Below, piece after piece: positions 30,706-43,399 of a DNA stretch of 64,000 nt (positions within the stretch are counted from its first letter, which is position 1; the number at the start of each line of letters is the position of its first letter). Source of the DNA: Spisula solida (lineage: Eukaryota > Mollusca > Bivalvia > Venerida > Mactridae); assembly GCA_947247005.1 (NCBI GenBank), contig OX365956.1, forward strand, positions 16,636,089 to 16,700,088, in the 5' to 3' direction. A program made the position numbers and the translations under genes. The notes below the pieces were generated by a model. That model was not told the origin of the DNA. It worked only from the letters and a program-made list of their open reading frames with translations, and searched no databases.

Positions 30706-31288
30706 CCATCAACACAACCAGCGTCTCAGTAGACGTTTTCCAATATGCGTTGTTCAGAAATGTTATAAGAAAGGAATATAGCTTTAATATCCAAACTCAG
30801 AACCGAGCGTTCATTCTTAAATACATTTAGCTAACGGTCCTTATACCACGTAGTGTGAACCCACCTTTAACTAGGGCATAAAACAGTCCATCAGAGTAGC
30901 TATGTATAGTCCAGAAATTAGACCCTGTTTTACAAAAGTTTTCTCCCTTTTTTATCGATCGTGGCAATCAAATTGGATTGTTCCCCTATACTCCTTTACT
31001 CGACGAACACAGATTACAAGGACAACACCCACAAAGCAACACTCATCAGAAACAGTGTACATGGACTTCTGAATGAAACGAAGCAACTTTATGCTGGACA
31101 TAGAAGGATAGGCAAATAATTATTTATGTCTTTTTAGGATTTCTGACAGCTAAAAAGAGGCATTAAAGTCGTTTTACTGTGGAAACTGGGACATTCAACT
31201 AGGGCATTCAGCTGTTTAGTTGCTGAAACTAGTTCGTTATACTTTTCGCCAGCTTGGACTTGGGCGGATCAAAATCAAAACTTATTAC

Positions 31289-31606
31289 TTGGGCAATGTG
31301 CCTTGTATGTGTTTTATGTTTTCTGTACTCGGTTGGTTCAGTTGGGCATTGCGCCTTGTGTGTTTTTATTGTTTTCTGTGCTCGGTTGGTTCAGTTGGGC
31401 ATTGTGCCTTGAGTGTTTGTAATGTTTTCTGTGCTCGGTTGGTTCAGTTGGGCATTGCGCCTTGTGTGTTTTTAATGTTTTCTGTGCTCGGTTGGTTGAG
31501 TTGGGCATTGCGCCTTGTGTGTTTTTAATGTTTTCTGTGCTCGGTTGGTTCAGTTGGGCATTGCGCCTTGTGTGTTTTTAATGTTTTCTATGCTCGTATG
31601 GTTAAA
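31289..31606 (+). repeat. 53-bp minisatellite, six units
   Basis: TTGGGCATTG(C/T)GCCTTG, TGTGTTTTTAATGTTTTC and TGTGCTCGGTTGGTTCAG repeat at 52-53 bp (starts 31289, 31341, 31394, 31447, 31500, 31553). Units are over 90 percent identical. Because 53 is not divisible by three, the 102-codon frame across it is an artefact. Confidence 0.93.
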
Positions 31607-32394
31607 TTCAGTGCTGCTTTCCCTGTCTGACTTATTGTTATCTTTATGAAAACAGATTTACGAAATGGCACAGCGTATTCCGTTTGTGTTTTGTATTTAT
31701 ACAAGTATCATTTATCAGTACACACAATGTAGAAACGTACTCTCATTTTTACTATTAAAACCAATGAAAGTATCTAACCTACCTATTCTCATATCTGTTT
31801 CGACTTCATTGCGAATGACATGCATCGCATTTTGTGGTTCATAATCAAATAGGATGTCAGAGCGGAACACTTGCAAAGATATTTTAACTTGTTGCTTATA
31901 GGTTTTGACATATATTGCAAAAATCAAGGCTATCATTTTGTAAATCAAATACATGTTATCTATTTCACGCTATCTCGGCAAAACTTAAGTTTTCATGATA
32001 CGTCCATCTTAATTTCTGTCGACAAACGTTTTTATTAGTGTTTATCTTACACAAGGTTCAACAAAACGTCAAAACAATTTAGGCTTAAAATGATGTTTAT
32101 ATTGAAAGAATTGAATGATATTAAAACAACGTTTAGCGTTCATCGCTACTGCTTAAAATTCTCACGACTACGTGCTAAAAATGTGGTTTGAGGTTTTTCG
32201 TGTCTTTAATTTTTATTAACGTCTATTTCTAAAGTCGTTTTTTGCAAAGTCAAGAAGTGCATAAGCATGTTAACTTAAGAACACATTTGCACTTATTGCA
32301 CGAGGTTAAATGTACAAGGTATTTGTCTTAAGTTAGTTATTCAATTAGTATCGTCCGGAATACGATCCAGAATTAGGAAAAAAACTACACATCG
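31607..32394. other. Gene-less DNA
   Basis: AT-rich, with no repeat or frame that can be supported. Confidence 0.5.
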
Positions 32395-33103
32395 ACAAAT
32401 GCAACAACAGCATCAAGGGCGACGGCATCAACAAAAGTGGTAACATCAACGCCAACATCAATACCCGTAGAATCAAGAGCGACAGCAAAACGACGTAAAA
32501 ACATTAACACAAACGTTAATAGCCACTACAAGACCAATGGCAACGACAACAAGACATAACATTAGCGTCAGCATCATTATCAGCAGTGTCAACATCAACA
32601 ATAGCAGCATAAACATCGGAAACCTGAATAACTTCGGCAACAACAACAGTGGCATCAGTAAAGATCACATCACAATAGCGACAGCTGCAGAAACAACAGC
32701 CAACATATCAACGATGGCAACTACTCAATAGTGCAACAACAGCAGCGAAAAATGTCAACAGCGACAACAGCAAAGACGGCAACAACGCAATAGTGGCAAC
32801 AACAACAGCGAAAATATCAACATTACCAACAGCAAAGACGGCAACATCACACAAGCGACCGCTGCAGCCACATCAGCGAATATCAGTGATGACATCAGCA
32901 TAGACAGCAACCCCACAATAGCGACAGTTACAACATCGAACATATCAACAATGGCAACAGCAAAGACGACAACACCACAATAGCGACAACAACAACAGCG
33001 AGCATATCAACAGTGACAACAGCAAAGACGGCAACATCAGAAAAGCGACAGTAATAACAGCGAAAATATCAACCATATTAACAGCAAAGACGGCACATGT
33101 TAC
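32395..33103 (+). repeat. Cryptic CAA/CAG/ATC-rich low-complexity tract with an imperfect unit of about 60 bp
   Basis: Words such as CAACAACAGCGAAAATATCA, ACAGCAAAGACGGCAACATC and CACAATAGCGACA recur in irregular order for 700 bp, with higher-order units of about 55-65 bp after 32740. It has almost no T-runs and is strongly strand-asymmetric (purine/A/C-rich on the plus strand). Frames in it are broken within 60 codons. Confidence 0.8.
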
Positions 33104-33240
33104 CGCCTCCTCGTAGCCTAGTGGTAGAGCGTCCGCTTCGAGTGCAGGATAAAAGGGAAACTGCCTTCTCTTCTCTCATACCCTCGTGGCGATGATAAAC
33201 ATCAGGAATGAGGTGTCGAGATCGATTAATATAGTTTGGA
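33104..33240 (+). mobile_element. tRNA-derived SINE with head and body
   Basis: TAGCCTAGTGGTAGAGCG (33114-33131) is an excellent A box. The normal continuation GTCCGCTTCGAGTGC follows, but no B box remains. The body TCATACCCTCGTGGCGATGA and TGAGGTGTCGAGA is shared with the truncated copy at 24378-24470. It ends near an A-rich tract at 33240. Confidence 0.7.
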
Positions 33241-33705
33241 AAAAAACATGTTTCACAATCGACCTTAAATAAATTAGTTTAAACTATAAACTAAAGCATT
33301 GGGTTGTTCGAAGTTTACGAGAGATCGCACTTGAAGAGTCCGTAAATCTCTTTTTATGATTTACATATTAATTTATCTACAAATTAAATCAAATCGTAAA
33401 CTTGGAAAATACATTTAGTATCTTCTTATCAAATTGCGAAACAATTATGTTAGACGATATAAAAACAGAATGGCTGACACTTATATTATTATTAAATATG
33501 TCCGTTAAAGTTTGGGGAATTATGACTTCAATTTATTTTCATATTTTAATAAATTGAAGTTAAACTTGCACAAACACTTTATCACTATTAGTTGCTTGTT
33601 TGTCATTTTTGAAACAGAGGCATTATTTTTGAAAAAGAAAACATCGTGGATATGTTAAATCTTGTTTTATTAAATAGTGTTTGTTGTTTCGGTGTTGTTA
33701 TCTAT
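33241..33705. other. AT-rich gene-less spacer
   Basis: No frame, repeat or RNA gene is visible. Confidence 0.5.
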
Positions 33706-33915
33706 AGTCCAGTTAGGATATTGTGAGAGTGATGTTGCAGTTTATGTGTACAACCATTGATTACAACCATTATCTTAACAGGTAGAGCTAATAAAGTATT
33801 TTATTTTAGCATTGCAATTATAGCTGTTTGTACTCGTATAAGTCTTAATGATTGGTTTTACAACGTATTAATGGACTCGACCGCTGCGTCACTGGATTCT
33901 TACCCTGACTGGACT
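33706..33915 (+). mobile_element. MITE family G, copy 1
   Basis: AGTCCAGTTAGGATATTGTG at the left and ATTCTTACCCTGACTGGACT at the right give terminal inverted repeats starting AGTCCAGT. The whole 210-bp sequence matches the reverse complement of 59324-59538 with the same block order (TTATGTGTAC, ACAGGTAGAGC, GGACTCGACCGCTG). No coding capacity. Confidence 0.85.
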
Positions 33916-34248
33916 TTATATTGAATTTATTAACCCATAAGATGTGTGGTGTGATGTACTATAGTACAGCGAGTTTGACCTGAACTTCGACTTTCTATAG
34001 GCATAATTTAACACATGATATATTGTCTATATTGGTAATCCCGGTTTAATCCTTCCATTAGCGGGAAGTATCACGAATATACACAATATGTAAATCTAAA
34101 GGACCGATATTGCTCGGAGAAGTTTATATATTCAATACAAGAACCTTGTAATATATTCATGCATAAAATGTCAGGATAAGGTCACATTATCCGTACTACA
34201 GTCATATTGGTACTGATTATTTGCATCTTTTTTTTGGAGTTGAACATT

Positions 34249-34330
34249 GTGATAGCCGGGAGAAGTCTTGTGCTTTACGTATTTCGCTTAGGTAGACGAT
34301 TGCGCAGTATAGCCATGGAAGGTTCGAGTC
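34249..34330 (+). mobile_element. tRNA-Leu-like SINE head, second copy
   Basis: GTGATAGCCGGGAGAAGTC, then TTCGCTTAGG...CGATTGCGCAGTATAG and B box GGTTCGAGTC (34321-34330). The block order is the same as at 29138-29222, with substitutions throughout. It abuts MITE family H copy 1. Confidence 0.55.
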
Positions 34331-34342
34331 AATATATTGCTG

Positions 34343-34553
34343 AATTAGAATAAGAAAGTCGCAAGAACAAAATCGATATTTTGAGAAAACAAGAAAAAAC
34401 TGACTGAAAATACACTTTACATATGGAAAAACAAGCTTTTTCAACTTTAGTTTTGTCAACACGACCACTTCTGATTTTCGTGAAAATAGGCTCATAAGAA
34501 GCGCATTGTGATGCAGATTTCAAATATGTACGAATCTTATAAGATCGTAAGTA
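34343..34553 (-). mobile_element. MITE family H, copy 1
   Basis: AATTAGAATAAGAAAGTCGC at the left and ATAAGATCGTAAG at the right correspond to the inverted ends of copy 2 (45669-45842). Interior blocks (TTTTGAGAAAACAAGAAAAA, CATAAGAAGCGC, TTCAAATATGTA) match copy 2 in reverse complement. The ends are more decayed than in copy 2. Confidence 0.75.
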
Positions 34554-34689
34554 GCAGGTTTCTATATCAGGTTTTCTGTGGTGGCACCGGGATGGTACGC
34601 CCAGAACATTGATTCGGATTTTGTTTTTATACACAGGGTATTCGAAAAATTAATTAAAAAAATTTGAATTGCATTTTCTTTTCATTATG

Positions 34690-35095
34690 GTAATTACGGA
34701 TGATATAGCCAATGTGATCACACAAAAAACGATAAACTTGTTTTTTGTGTTTAAAAAAAAACTTGTTCAGACCTTCTTGTGTGTTTTAAACTTGTTCGGA
34801 ACTTCTAATGGGCATAATATAACTTTAAATGTGATGGAATTTGTAAGCAATAATACTACTGAAATGTTAACCAATGTGATCATAAAAAATGGAATAAAAT
34901 AAGTTTAAAAAAAGTTGAGTTCAGCAGAATATAACTTTAAATATTTTTGTATTATGAATATATAACACTACTGAAATGTTAACCAATGTGATCATAAAAA
35001 TGGGATATAATAAGTATTTTAAAAATAAATAAAAAATGTTGAGTTGAGCAGAGCAGAGCAGGATATAACTTTAAATATGTATGGATTATGAATAT
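34690..35095 (+). repeat. Tandem repeat of about 120 bp, two good units plus one decayed
   Basis: ACTACTGAAATGTTAACCAA and TGTGATCATAAAAA occur at about 34855 and 34970, with ATATAACTTTAAATAT and TTATGAATATATAA between and after. A decayed unit with AGCCAATGTGATCACACAAA starts near 34700. AT-rich and non-coding. Confidence 0.75.
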
Positions 35096-35864
35096 ATAAA
35101 ACTGAGATTAGATAATACAAATGTACTATAGTTTGATTGACCTGCGATACTCGGTAAACCGGCAACGTTATACCTAACAATGTGTTACAGCAACGACGTT
35201 ATCAATAAATGACTTTTGACAACTACCGTTTTAAAGCCGAATCAGAAAAGCCAAGTACGTCCCTCGCCAATCAAAAACAGATGGTATTATGATTTATTAA
35301 TACTTGAATTACAGTTGCTATCAATCTATTACGGTATTACAATGTTGAGTGCTTGTTAAAGATACGATATCTACATATATTGTTTACTGTAGAATTGTAC
35401 ACCATTCCATCAATATTAGTCATAATACCCCAAGGGACGACAACGATACTGCAAGATAGTCGTTGGCTGTTTATCCAAGATTAGTGTCAGGATGGGTTTT
35501 GATCCAAAATTTGGTAAAAATAACACGTTTCAGTATTTATGTATCTGTCAAAATTTTACGTCTGTCAAAATCGCGTGAGAGTTTATGAACGTTCGGTTGT
35601 GTCTACTGAACACTCCTCATGATTGGAAATTTCCGATATCTTTTCGACGGATAACTATCTTATAGTCCACTCGAGGAAAACAGAGGGCTTTTTTCAAACA
35701 TTAAGATCGTGTAAATGTCAATATATATTTGAAAATAATATTGCAATTTCTAATTAAGTAAGTCTTGGTTGATACGTATACATGTATAGTGGATAATATG
35801 AGTTGGGTATTCAGTGGTATTTGCTAACAGCAAAGACGTGCTTATTATTTTTTAAGACAAAAAT
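35096..35864. other. Gene-less DNA
   Basis: Nothing recognised. Confidence 0.5.
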
Positions 35865-36206
35865 CACAGGTAACTGTATCATTGATAAATAGCATTTTTT
35901 TGTAAAATTTATAAAGCATTTATGCTAATGCTATATAAATGTTTACAATTTTTACTCATTATTAACGATACAGTAACCTGTGACAAAAACATTATAATAA
36001 ATCAAATTATTGTGCATACACTCGAAGAAAAATAATTTAAAAAAAAAGATTTTTTCGTCAAATTTAAATTTCTAATAAACTATTTATCAATTTCTGTAAA
36101 GAGTTCTTCATCAATGATACATTTACCTGTGGTTAAAACAACACACGTTTACATGTTTAAAGTGATATTGATTGCAGAACGGGTTGAAACCACAGGTAAC
36201 CGTATC
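35865..36206. repeat. Cluster of four alternating CACAGGTAAC...GTATC ends
   Basis: CACAGGTAACTGTATC (35865-35880) and its inverted partner GATACAGTAACCTGTG (35967-35982) enclose a 118-bp element. A second inverted pair lies at 36116-36132 and 36190-36206 in outward orientation. The pattern suggests two or more small foldback elements of one family inserted side by side. Confidence 0.7.
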
Positions 36207-37530
36207 ATAAATAAACAGTAAACAAAAACAAATGTAATTTTTATAAAAAAATTGAAACATCTTACATGTTCATCAATTCTTGGAGACCTGCTCGCACTAT
36301 TCTGACACAATGCAGACTGGTTGTGGATAATTTTAGCAAACAAGATGACGTCAGTATTTACCAAAGTTGACGTCATTATAAACAAGACATTTTATAAAGA
36401 TACATTATTTATTAAAGACACATTTTTAAAACTAGACCTAAGTATTTGATGTTGATTAAAAAATTTGAGACGTCCCCTTTCAACTCTGTTTCGTTTTTTA
36501 CATATTACATTATACATGTATAAGATTTGTATTAAACCACGAAACTGAACACACATTTTGAACACCCTGTATCACAATTTAGTTTTAGTACCTGCAAGCC
36601 TTGAGCGAGCAGGTATACTGGATAGCATAAAGTAAAAAGTCCATGGAGGTGCACGTGACCTGTTCTCGATGGTTTACGATTTGAAAAAAAAAATCCAAAA
36701 AAAGATGCATTTTGTAAGAATGTCGTAAACCAGACTAATTCCATTATTCCATGCGGGTAACACCGGTCTTTGTCGCATTGCAATAGTTTATTTACCGATG
36801 AAATCAGAACTGTCCGAAATTTCAGTGAGCGCTAGTCAATTCTTGGAGAGCGAATCGCACTACTCTGATGCCATAGCTAATGGACCAAAATCGGATACTC
36901 AAATAGTCCTTACAGATACTTCTGTTTGCCTGGAAATGGTGATATGCCTTGACAAAATGGAACTAGAATCATCTTATTGAGTTTAAAGGTATTGTATAGA
37001 TGTGAATGTGTTTCATTTTGAATATTTTGAGATTTTGGCATATTTGACAAAGCGAAAGTAGAGTTGGGTAAAAGCCACATTGGATCGGTCCGCGCGTCTG
37101 TAAAAATTTGTCTACCGCCTTTGACGAACAAAATCGTTCTTATATTAAACATGACCCCCCTGTTTTTTGGTCTTATTTTGTAGCTGAAACATACTGCTTT
37201 TCAATGATACAGGTCTGTCAACCGGCCATAGACTTTAACATGACATATTCTGGGGCTGACAATTGTCACTTTACATTGAGCTAAAGAACAATTTCATTTA
37301 GTGGTTTTTGACCTAATGACAATGGCTCGTATGACATGGTGTGGTCTGGATTCAAATCTTTAACTTCCTTGGTCCTGATGTTCCAATCACTATATATCAC
37401 TGACGTCATTGGTCCATGTTAAGAGTTGGACGAAAATGGAATATACACTCAAAGTCACGTAACAGTAACAGAACTTTCACCCCTGTGAAAGAAAAGGCTA
37501 GACAAATCGAACGTTGTTACTGTTTATATA
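36207..37530. other. Gene-less DNA
   Basis: A mariner-like terminal word ACACCCTGTATC at 36560 has no partner nearby. Frames of 60-83 codons on either strand are unrecognised. Confidence 0.45.
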
Positions 37531-37750
37531 TACTGTAAACTCATTAATATTTGTCGTCGATTAATTTTCGTTGATTTCGCTAATGAACTAGATGGCGAAG
37601 TTAAATCACCTCCAAGAATTGACCACACATACCGTACCAAGAGATTTTAATTTCAATGTTTTAAGTCCTCGAATTAAAGAAAGCAACAAATTACCATTTT
37701 ACCAAATTCCGCGAAATTAAATACCCGCAAAAATTAATGAGTTTACAGTA
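37531..37750. mobile_element. MITE family I, copy 1 (TA-flanked)
   Basis: TACTGTAAACTCATTAAT at the left and ATTAATGAGTTTACAGTA at the right are perfect mirrors including the TA, which is likely the target duplication. The interior includes GATTAATTTTCGTTGATTTC and CCGCGAAATTAAATACCCGC, also partly mirrored. Diverged copies are at 46198 and 59086. The TA target suggests a Tc1/mariner-type parent. Confidence 0.88.
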
Positions 37751-38706
37751 TTTTTGAATGGTTGCGTGACCTAATACCACCACCAACAAGGATAAAGTAT
37801 ATGGGTGGTGTTGAACAAATACTACATTATAAAACAGCACAAAGACCACGCAGAAACAACAAAACATTTAAATGTAAAATATATTAATGATTTCATAGGT
37901 CGATAGCTTTTTCGATAAATATAACTTAACCGTGTCAATTACGAAAAGTTTCAAATAAAACTGCTAAAATGGGAAGTATGTCTTCGATTTTATTTTTTAA
38001 TTCCGAGCCACCCATGTATTGAATATACAGGTTGGTGCTGGAACGTATAAATGACAATTAGTTGAGAACTATCGGAGCTTTTGTTTCCAGTCTTGTTAGA
38101 AGAGAGTTATAACCGGTGCACGTATTGAAAAATCCTACTTGAAATTCCTCCCCATCTTTCTAAAGAACAAAATCTTTTGACATAACTTCCAGTGTTTCCG
38201 TTGATGACTTCTATTACTCCATTTAGTGTACATTGTTAACGTTATACAGCACGGCGCTGAGAAATAATTACGAGTATATGGTCATCAGATTCTAATCAAT
38301 ATCATTTATAATTAGTTTCACGAAATTAAGAAAAATTGAAATGTATCTCATCTAAGTTAATTAAATTAGTGTGTGAAAGCAAACAGCGCTTGTTTTACTC
38401 TACATGCTAAAGACGTTCAATGTGTCCGAACCCTCTCCTTCTCATGTCTGGAATTTGACCTGAAGTCACCTGAAGTGACTTACAAGTTGCTCGTAGTTAT
38501 GTACATTTCTCGCCTTCTGTGTAAGAATAAAGTTCAGCACTCAACTATGAACCCAACAGCTGACAGTCTATCACGAGAATTCCTGTTTGACTATCTGTCT
38601 GTGTATTTGTTGTAACAAAACCGACAAACTGAAATAACTCCGCGTACAACTAACTGCATTGTATTTAGCCATGCAATGCAATGGATTTGCCTTTACGGAA
38701 CCGATG
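37751..38706. other. Gene-less DNA
   Basis: An 80-codon frame (38373-38615) opens without ATG and has no recognised domain. Confidence 0.45.
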
Positions 38707-38731
38707 TTGTTGTTGTTGTTGTTGTAGTAGT
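38707..38731 (+). repeat. (GTT)n then (GTA)n microsatellite
   Basis: About seven GTT units run into GTAGTAGTA. Confidence 0.85.
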
Positions 38732-38775
38732 AGTTCAATTACGCTATTGTCGTAACGAAATGGTCTCTCTATTAT

Positions 38776-38995
38776 TTAAATGCTTCTCCTTCTTCTTCTT
38801 TTTATTCCACGTCTTCCCCTTCTTCTCTGTATTCTTCTACCTCTTCTTCTTCTTCTTTTTCTTCTTATACTTCTTCTCCTTCGTTGTCTTCTTCTCCTCC
38901 GCCCACTTTCCACGTCTTTTTCTCCTTGGTCTTCTCCTTTTTCACCTCTTCTTCTTCTTCTCCTTCTTCTTTGTCTTCTTCTCCTGTGTTTCAAG
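38776..38995. repeat. Polypyrimidine tract of about 220 bp, CTT/CTC-rich
   Basis: The plus strand is almost only C and T, dominated by CTTCTT and CTCCTT. The reverse strand is purine-only over long stretches. Frames of 72-167 codons here translate into Leu/Phe/Ser or Arg-rich low complexity and are artefacts. Such mirror-like purine/pyrimidine tracts can form intramolecular triplexes. Confidence 0.93.
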
Positions 38996-39921
38996 TTCTA
39001 CTTCCGTTTATATCTTCAGTTTGGATGTGGTGATGAACTTCACCATCTTCTTATATGCAATAACTACACTTTTGCTTTCACTGTGTACCCACAAGAGTGC
39101 TAGAATGCTATTCTACATGGTCGTGTTCCATATCCAGATGGCGACTATGTCCACCGCCTATGGGACACGTTATTGCTGACAGCTTGATTATTATTCTGTA
39201 AAACCAGTTAGGTCGATGTGCTGCCTTACATTGCTTACAAGTAGGCTATGTTGATTAACTACGTTAAACTTCATGACAACAAACATGACCATCGACACAG
39301 TCATTCTAGACGTGAAGGTAGCAATGACTCATCGCTCGTGTTGCCGTTCGCGTTTATTGCGTCGGATACCCGTTGGCCTCCATTGGCCAAATTCACCGAC
39401 ACCACCAGCGTTTTAGAACACGTTCGCAAACAGAATTTAACTTAAGCAAACTTAGTACAACTTAGTACCAACGTTTATTTCCAAACTTCGACAAAGTTTA
39501 TGCAGGTTCGTCAGCGTTCACCAGCGAACGTCAACTTTTCTAAACTTATAGTAACTTTTACTAGCTGTTGAACGTTTGCACAACCGTCGGCCAAACGCTG
39601 TAGTGTGAACCGAGCTTTAGCAAGTAACTGAGTTATGTAAAGTACCGATACATTTATAATGTACTTTAGATAGGGTAGTATCAAGCGATTGCATGTTTCG
39701 CACTACAAGGTGCATGTCAAGGTCATATAAGTATGCAGACAAACTAAAGACATTCTCCTCATAGGCAGGTTTTTTTTGTTGACCTTTGCAGTAATTGGAA
39801 CGGAAAAATACATAAAATTGTTCAAGTCTCTGACGTCTGGACACTAAACAGTGTTTTGCCGCTACTAGTAAAATACAGTACTCGTATGCACTGCTTTCCA
39901 TTTCATAGGATGCATGCATTT
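38996..39921. other. Gene-less DNA with a fragment of the 30.3-kb repeat family
   Basis: CCCGTTGGCCTCCATTGGCC near 39370 resembles the 94-bp units at 30.3-30.7 kb. GTAGTGTGAACCGAGCTTTA near 39600 resembles GTAGTGTGAACCCACCTTTA near 30859. Both loci may carry the same element family with different internal copy number. Confidence 0.5.
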
Positions 39922-40043
39922 AGGATTCGGCGTTTTTGATGTTACGCAAAATAGCCCCAACTTGTGAGGCGACGTCGTAAGTAGGATTCAGCGTTTTTGA
40001 CGTTACGCAAAATAGCCCCAACTTGGGAGGCGACGTCGTAAGT
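39922..40043 (+). repeat. 61-bp direct duplication
   Basis: AGGATTC(G/A)GCGTTTTTGA, TGTTACGCAAAATAGCCCCA (first copy) and GAGGCGACGTCGTAAGT repeat at 39922 and 39983 with three or four differences. Each copy contains GACGTC, a CRE-like palindrome. Confidence 0.92.
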
Positions 40044-43000
40044 AATAACGGGTATTAGTATTTAAACTGCGTAAAGCGAAATGTTAAAAGTGGAACGAAA
40101 CTTATTTAAACTGCTGGAATTGATAGTTTTAATAGAGGACCCAGATATGTTTGAGATATATACTGAGTCACGTGTTGGATTGTACATTCAAAGTTGTCGA
40201 GATTTTATTCTCAGTCTCATGATGATTGCTGTGCTATATTCACCAATTGGATAAACAATATCAGCGGCTACTCACCAGTCATTCAGATATTAAACCCCAC
40301 TTAATTGGAAATAAGTTCCCTTTCCCTGCGGGGTGAATGATATACTTACCATACATTGTGTGACCCTAGTCGGTGGCGATCGTCTGCGCCTTCCGAGTGG
40401 AAGTTAATACGCGACTCTCTGCGGGAACCGGTAGTTTTAACTCTCACTTCAACTTCATTGTTTCCCAATCTTTTTTCTGATATAATTCAGTATGGTGTTA
40501 TCCTTTTTGATAATTAAAAGCTAATCTAAGTAATATACAGTCAATCGTTTTAAAAGAACTGAAACCGGAAGTCAGCACGTGCTATATGATTTGTTATCTT
40601 TCTTTAAGTTTCTTATAAAACAACGGAACTCAAACTGGTCCTTTTATCAAGCGTCATGTTGACAAAGATCTTTTTGAAACAATAAACAACATCATTCCCC
40701 ACCATCCGTATCACTGAGGCGCTCTTAGGTTTTATAATCCATAAAGCGTTGACACGACTTGACCTGATGAGCGTTTTGACAGATCAAAACATTCCTACGC
40801 ATGATATTGTCGAATTGAAGTGTTGTAAATATTGCTATCGTTTGCTGATTGAGTGGTTAGTTTATATCGAGCGTATCTAGCTAACACCTGCGGGGCATCC
40901 ACTGTTTACTTTCCTACCAGTGATTCGACACTTGATCTTACCAACGTGCCTTGTCCTCGGATACCATACCCCACCCATGGTATTTTAGCACTGGAAAATG
41001 CGATTAGTATAACGTGGTTACGGAATTATCTTTACGGAAATACTTCAATACTATATAGCAAGCATTCGAAACGGATATATCTGACATTTAAATTAATGAA
41101 CACTATCTTAAGTTCCCATAATTGGGCACAATTGTGAACAAATATTATGCCACATTCGGGATGATGGTCTTACTCTAACCAGATGTGATTATACCGCTTT
41201 TGTTTGCGTACGTTACCAATATCGCTACTGATAATCCGGTTAATATTTCAAAATCACCATTCAAATATTTCTGCTACTGAATAAATATCAAATTTATGCA
41301 GGTACATGTATCTTTGTTTTGACAAGCCCCTAGTGTATCCCACTTCCTCAGAAAATTCGCTCTCACAAGACCGGACCCTTACGGTAAGTTGGTAAAGCGC
41401 TTAAGACTGCTAGCAACCGCGACACTGAGACACAGGGCTCGTATTCACTTTAGCATTTTGGACTTTTTCTAAAGAACTTATCTTAGGCGAAACCTTCATT
41501 TAAAAAAATAAATTTAAATAAATCTAAATTTTATCTTGAACATTTCTGTTGTTCATGTTGAAATCAAGATTGTCGTATAAAAAAATTTACAAAGCGTTTA
41601 AGATGTTTTTTCTGTATACAATGTATATATTTTCTTAGGCGAAATTTTCTTTTTCATTTTGATCTTAGACATTTTTACGTGTACTCAAAACAAACGTTAT
41701 AATAAGCAATGGGTATGCTTAGGTCGACTGGTTGTTGAACAATAATCTCACAGTTGGCGAAATAAAAAAAAAATATGATGATAACAAATGTGACATTCAT
41801 GTACTGGTTATTTCATACCATTAATTCATGTTTGAATTTTTTTAGGTGGAATGATTGTTTATTATCCTCGTCAATATGTGTGCCTGGGTCGAGGGCATCC
41901 CAGTACACACCTTACAAATTCTGAAATAGTACATATATAAGTTTGTATTAGTAAACAAGATAGTATAATTTTATGCTACAGAGAAGAGCTTGAATGCGTA
42001 ATACGTTGTTATAATATTTAGTATACATAACCGCCAAAATATTAGCAATTTTATACATCGAACACGTATTATTATAATTATAATGCCTGAATATAGTTGG
42101 TACATGTGTTGCTTATAAACAAAACACTGTCGTCAGTTTTATAGATTTTTTGCAAAGTTGCGACAATAATAACATCTCCAACTATATTAACCTAAAACAT
42201 GAACAAGCAAAAATACGTATTTTTTTTAGTAAATGTTAATAGCGTCTTTGACCTATCGCTGGGTTAGAATTAAAACTATTACTAACATGAATCAACAGCG
42301 TTTAATCTCATTCACGCATCGACAAGAATACAAGAATGATTCGGATTAATCATTCTCAAATAGTACCGATTTATTTAAAGATACACTACTCATACACAAA
42401 AGATTAGCAGTTTAAAACGAAATTTAAATTGATTGCACAAAAATGCTGACTAATTCAACACTACTTGAATTTTTAGATAATTCATTTGAAAACTCATGCG
42501 AACATTCCTTAAGCATTGATTTTATTATTTTGCACAAATTCTTTCACTGTTGAAAATCATCATGAACGTTGTTTAATCAGAGTGTCACTTATCCAATAAT
42601 AACCGGCCCCCTGTGGGTTCTTGACCAGTGTCCGGTAAGGGTCAATTTGCTTAATTGGATATGTTCTCTAACCTGTGCCGTACGCTGGAAGGTACGTCCC
42701 GCCCGCTGACCGCACGGTGTCGTACAAAAGTCACGTCGTAAAATGTACTTTTTTGCTAACGAGGAGACGCTAACTTCCATGCAGTAATGTCCTAAACCCA
42801 ACTAACCATTATGCCGAATTCGTTGCGTATTGAAACGACCTCGGCTGAATGTTACCCAAATCTTATCGACTAAGATAATGTGTGTGAATTTTTATGCAAT
42901 TAGTAAAACGAGTAAATCTGAACACCGGTAATTTCCAAGGTGAACTTTAATGAAGATGCGGATTAGTGCCACTCTGACTCATGTTTGAAACTTGCTCTTT

Positions 43001-43399
43001 TGAGAAGATACTAACTGGAACATGCTATTACTGGTGTTCGGTGTTGTTTACGGTAACCATGCTCTCGCAGCGGGTCACTGATGTCCTTGGGACATTTATT
43101 TACCAGGGACCGAATTCACTAAAATTTGGTTAAATGTTTTTCGTGAATAAACAACTACCTCGTTATTTTCTAAGGTTGATTCAAACAACTAAAACAAATG
43201 TATGCCTTGTGAAATTTGGCCTTGTTGTTAAAGTTTCAGACTAGATTCAGCCAATAAAATCATCAGGGTTGCTGAGTCATGAGTCTATTGCTAATATTTT
43301 CGAGTCTGAATGCTTTAAGTTCGAATCTCAGAGTGATATAAGAACATTGGATTGTCGCACATGAAATACACTTGTAGATGCATGTACCATCTATCGGAA
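40044..43399. other. Long gene-less stretch
   Basis: The only open frames are short (94 codons at 40853-41137, starting without ATG, and 70 codons at 42589-42801 on the minus strand) and unrecognised. ATACTTACC at 40332 is not part of a U1 snRNA. CAGGGCTCGTATTCACTTTA (41433) and CAGGGACCGAATTCACTAAA (43105) look like copies of one transposon end, but no partner ends were found. Confidence 0.5.

Noticed and set aside
31220..31528. 102-codon frame with repeated hydrophobic peptide
   Set aside because: Lies on a 53-bp minisatellite; the period is not a multiple of three and the peptide pattern shifts frame.
36555..36575. ACACCCTGTATC, like a mariner end
   Set aside because: No inverted partner found within a reasonable distance.
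38676..39179. 167-codon Phe-rich frame
   Set aside because: Encoded by the polypyrimidine tract.
40332..40345. ATACTTACC resembling the 5' end of U1 snRNA
   Set aside because: The following sequence has none of the U1 stem-loops or Sm site.
43290..43335. Degenerate tRNA-like segment ending AGTTCGAATCT
   Set aside because: Only a B box-like word; no convincing A box.
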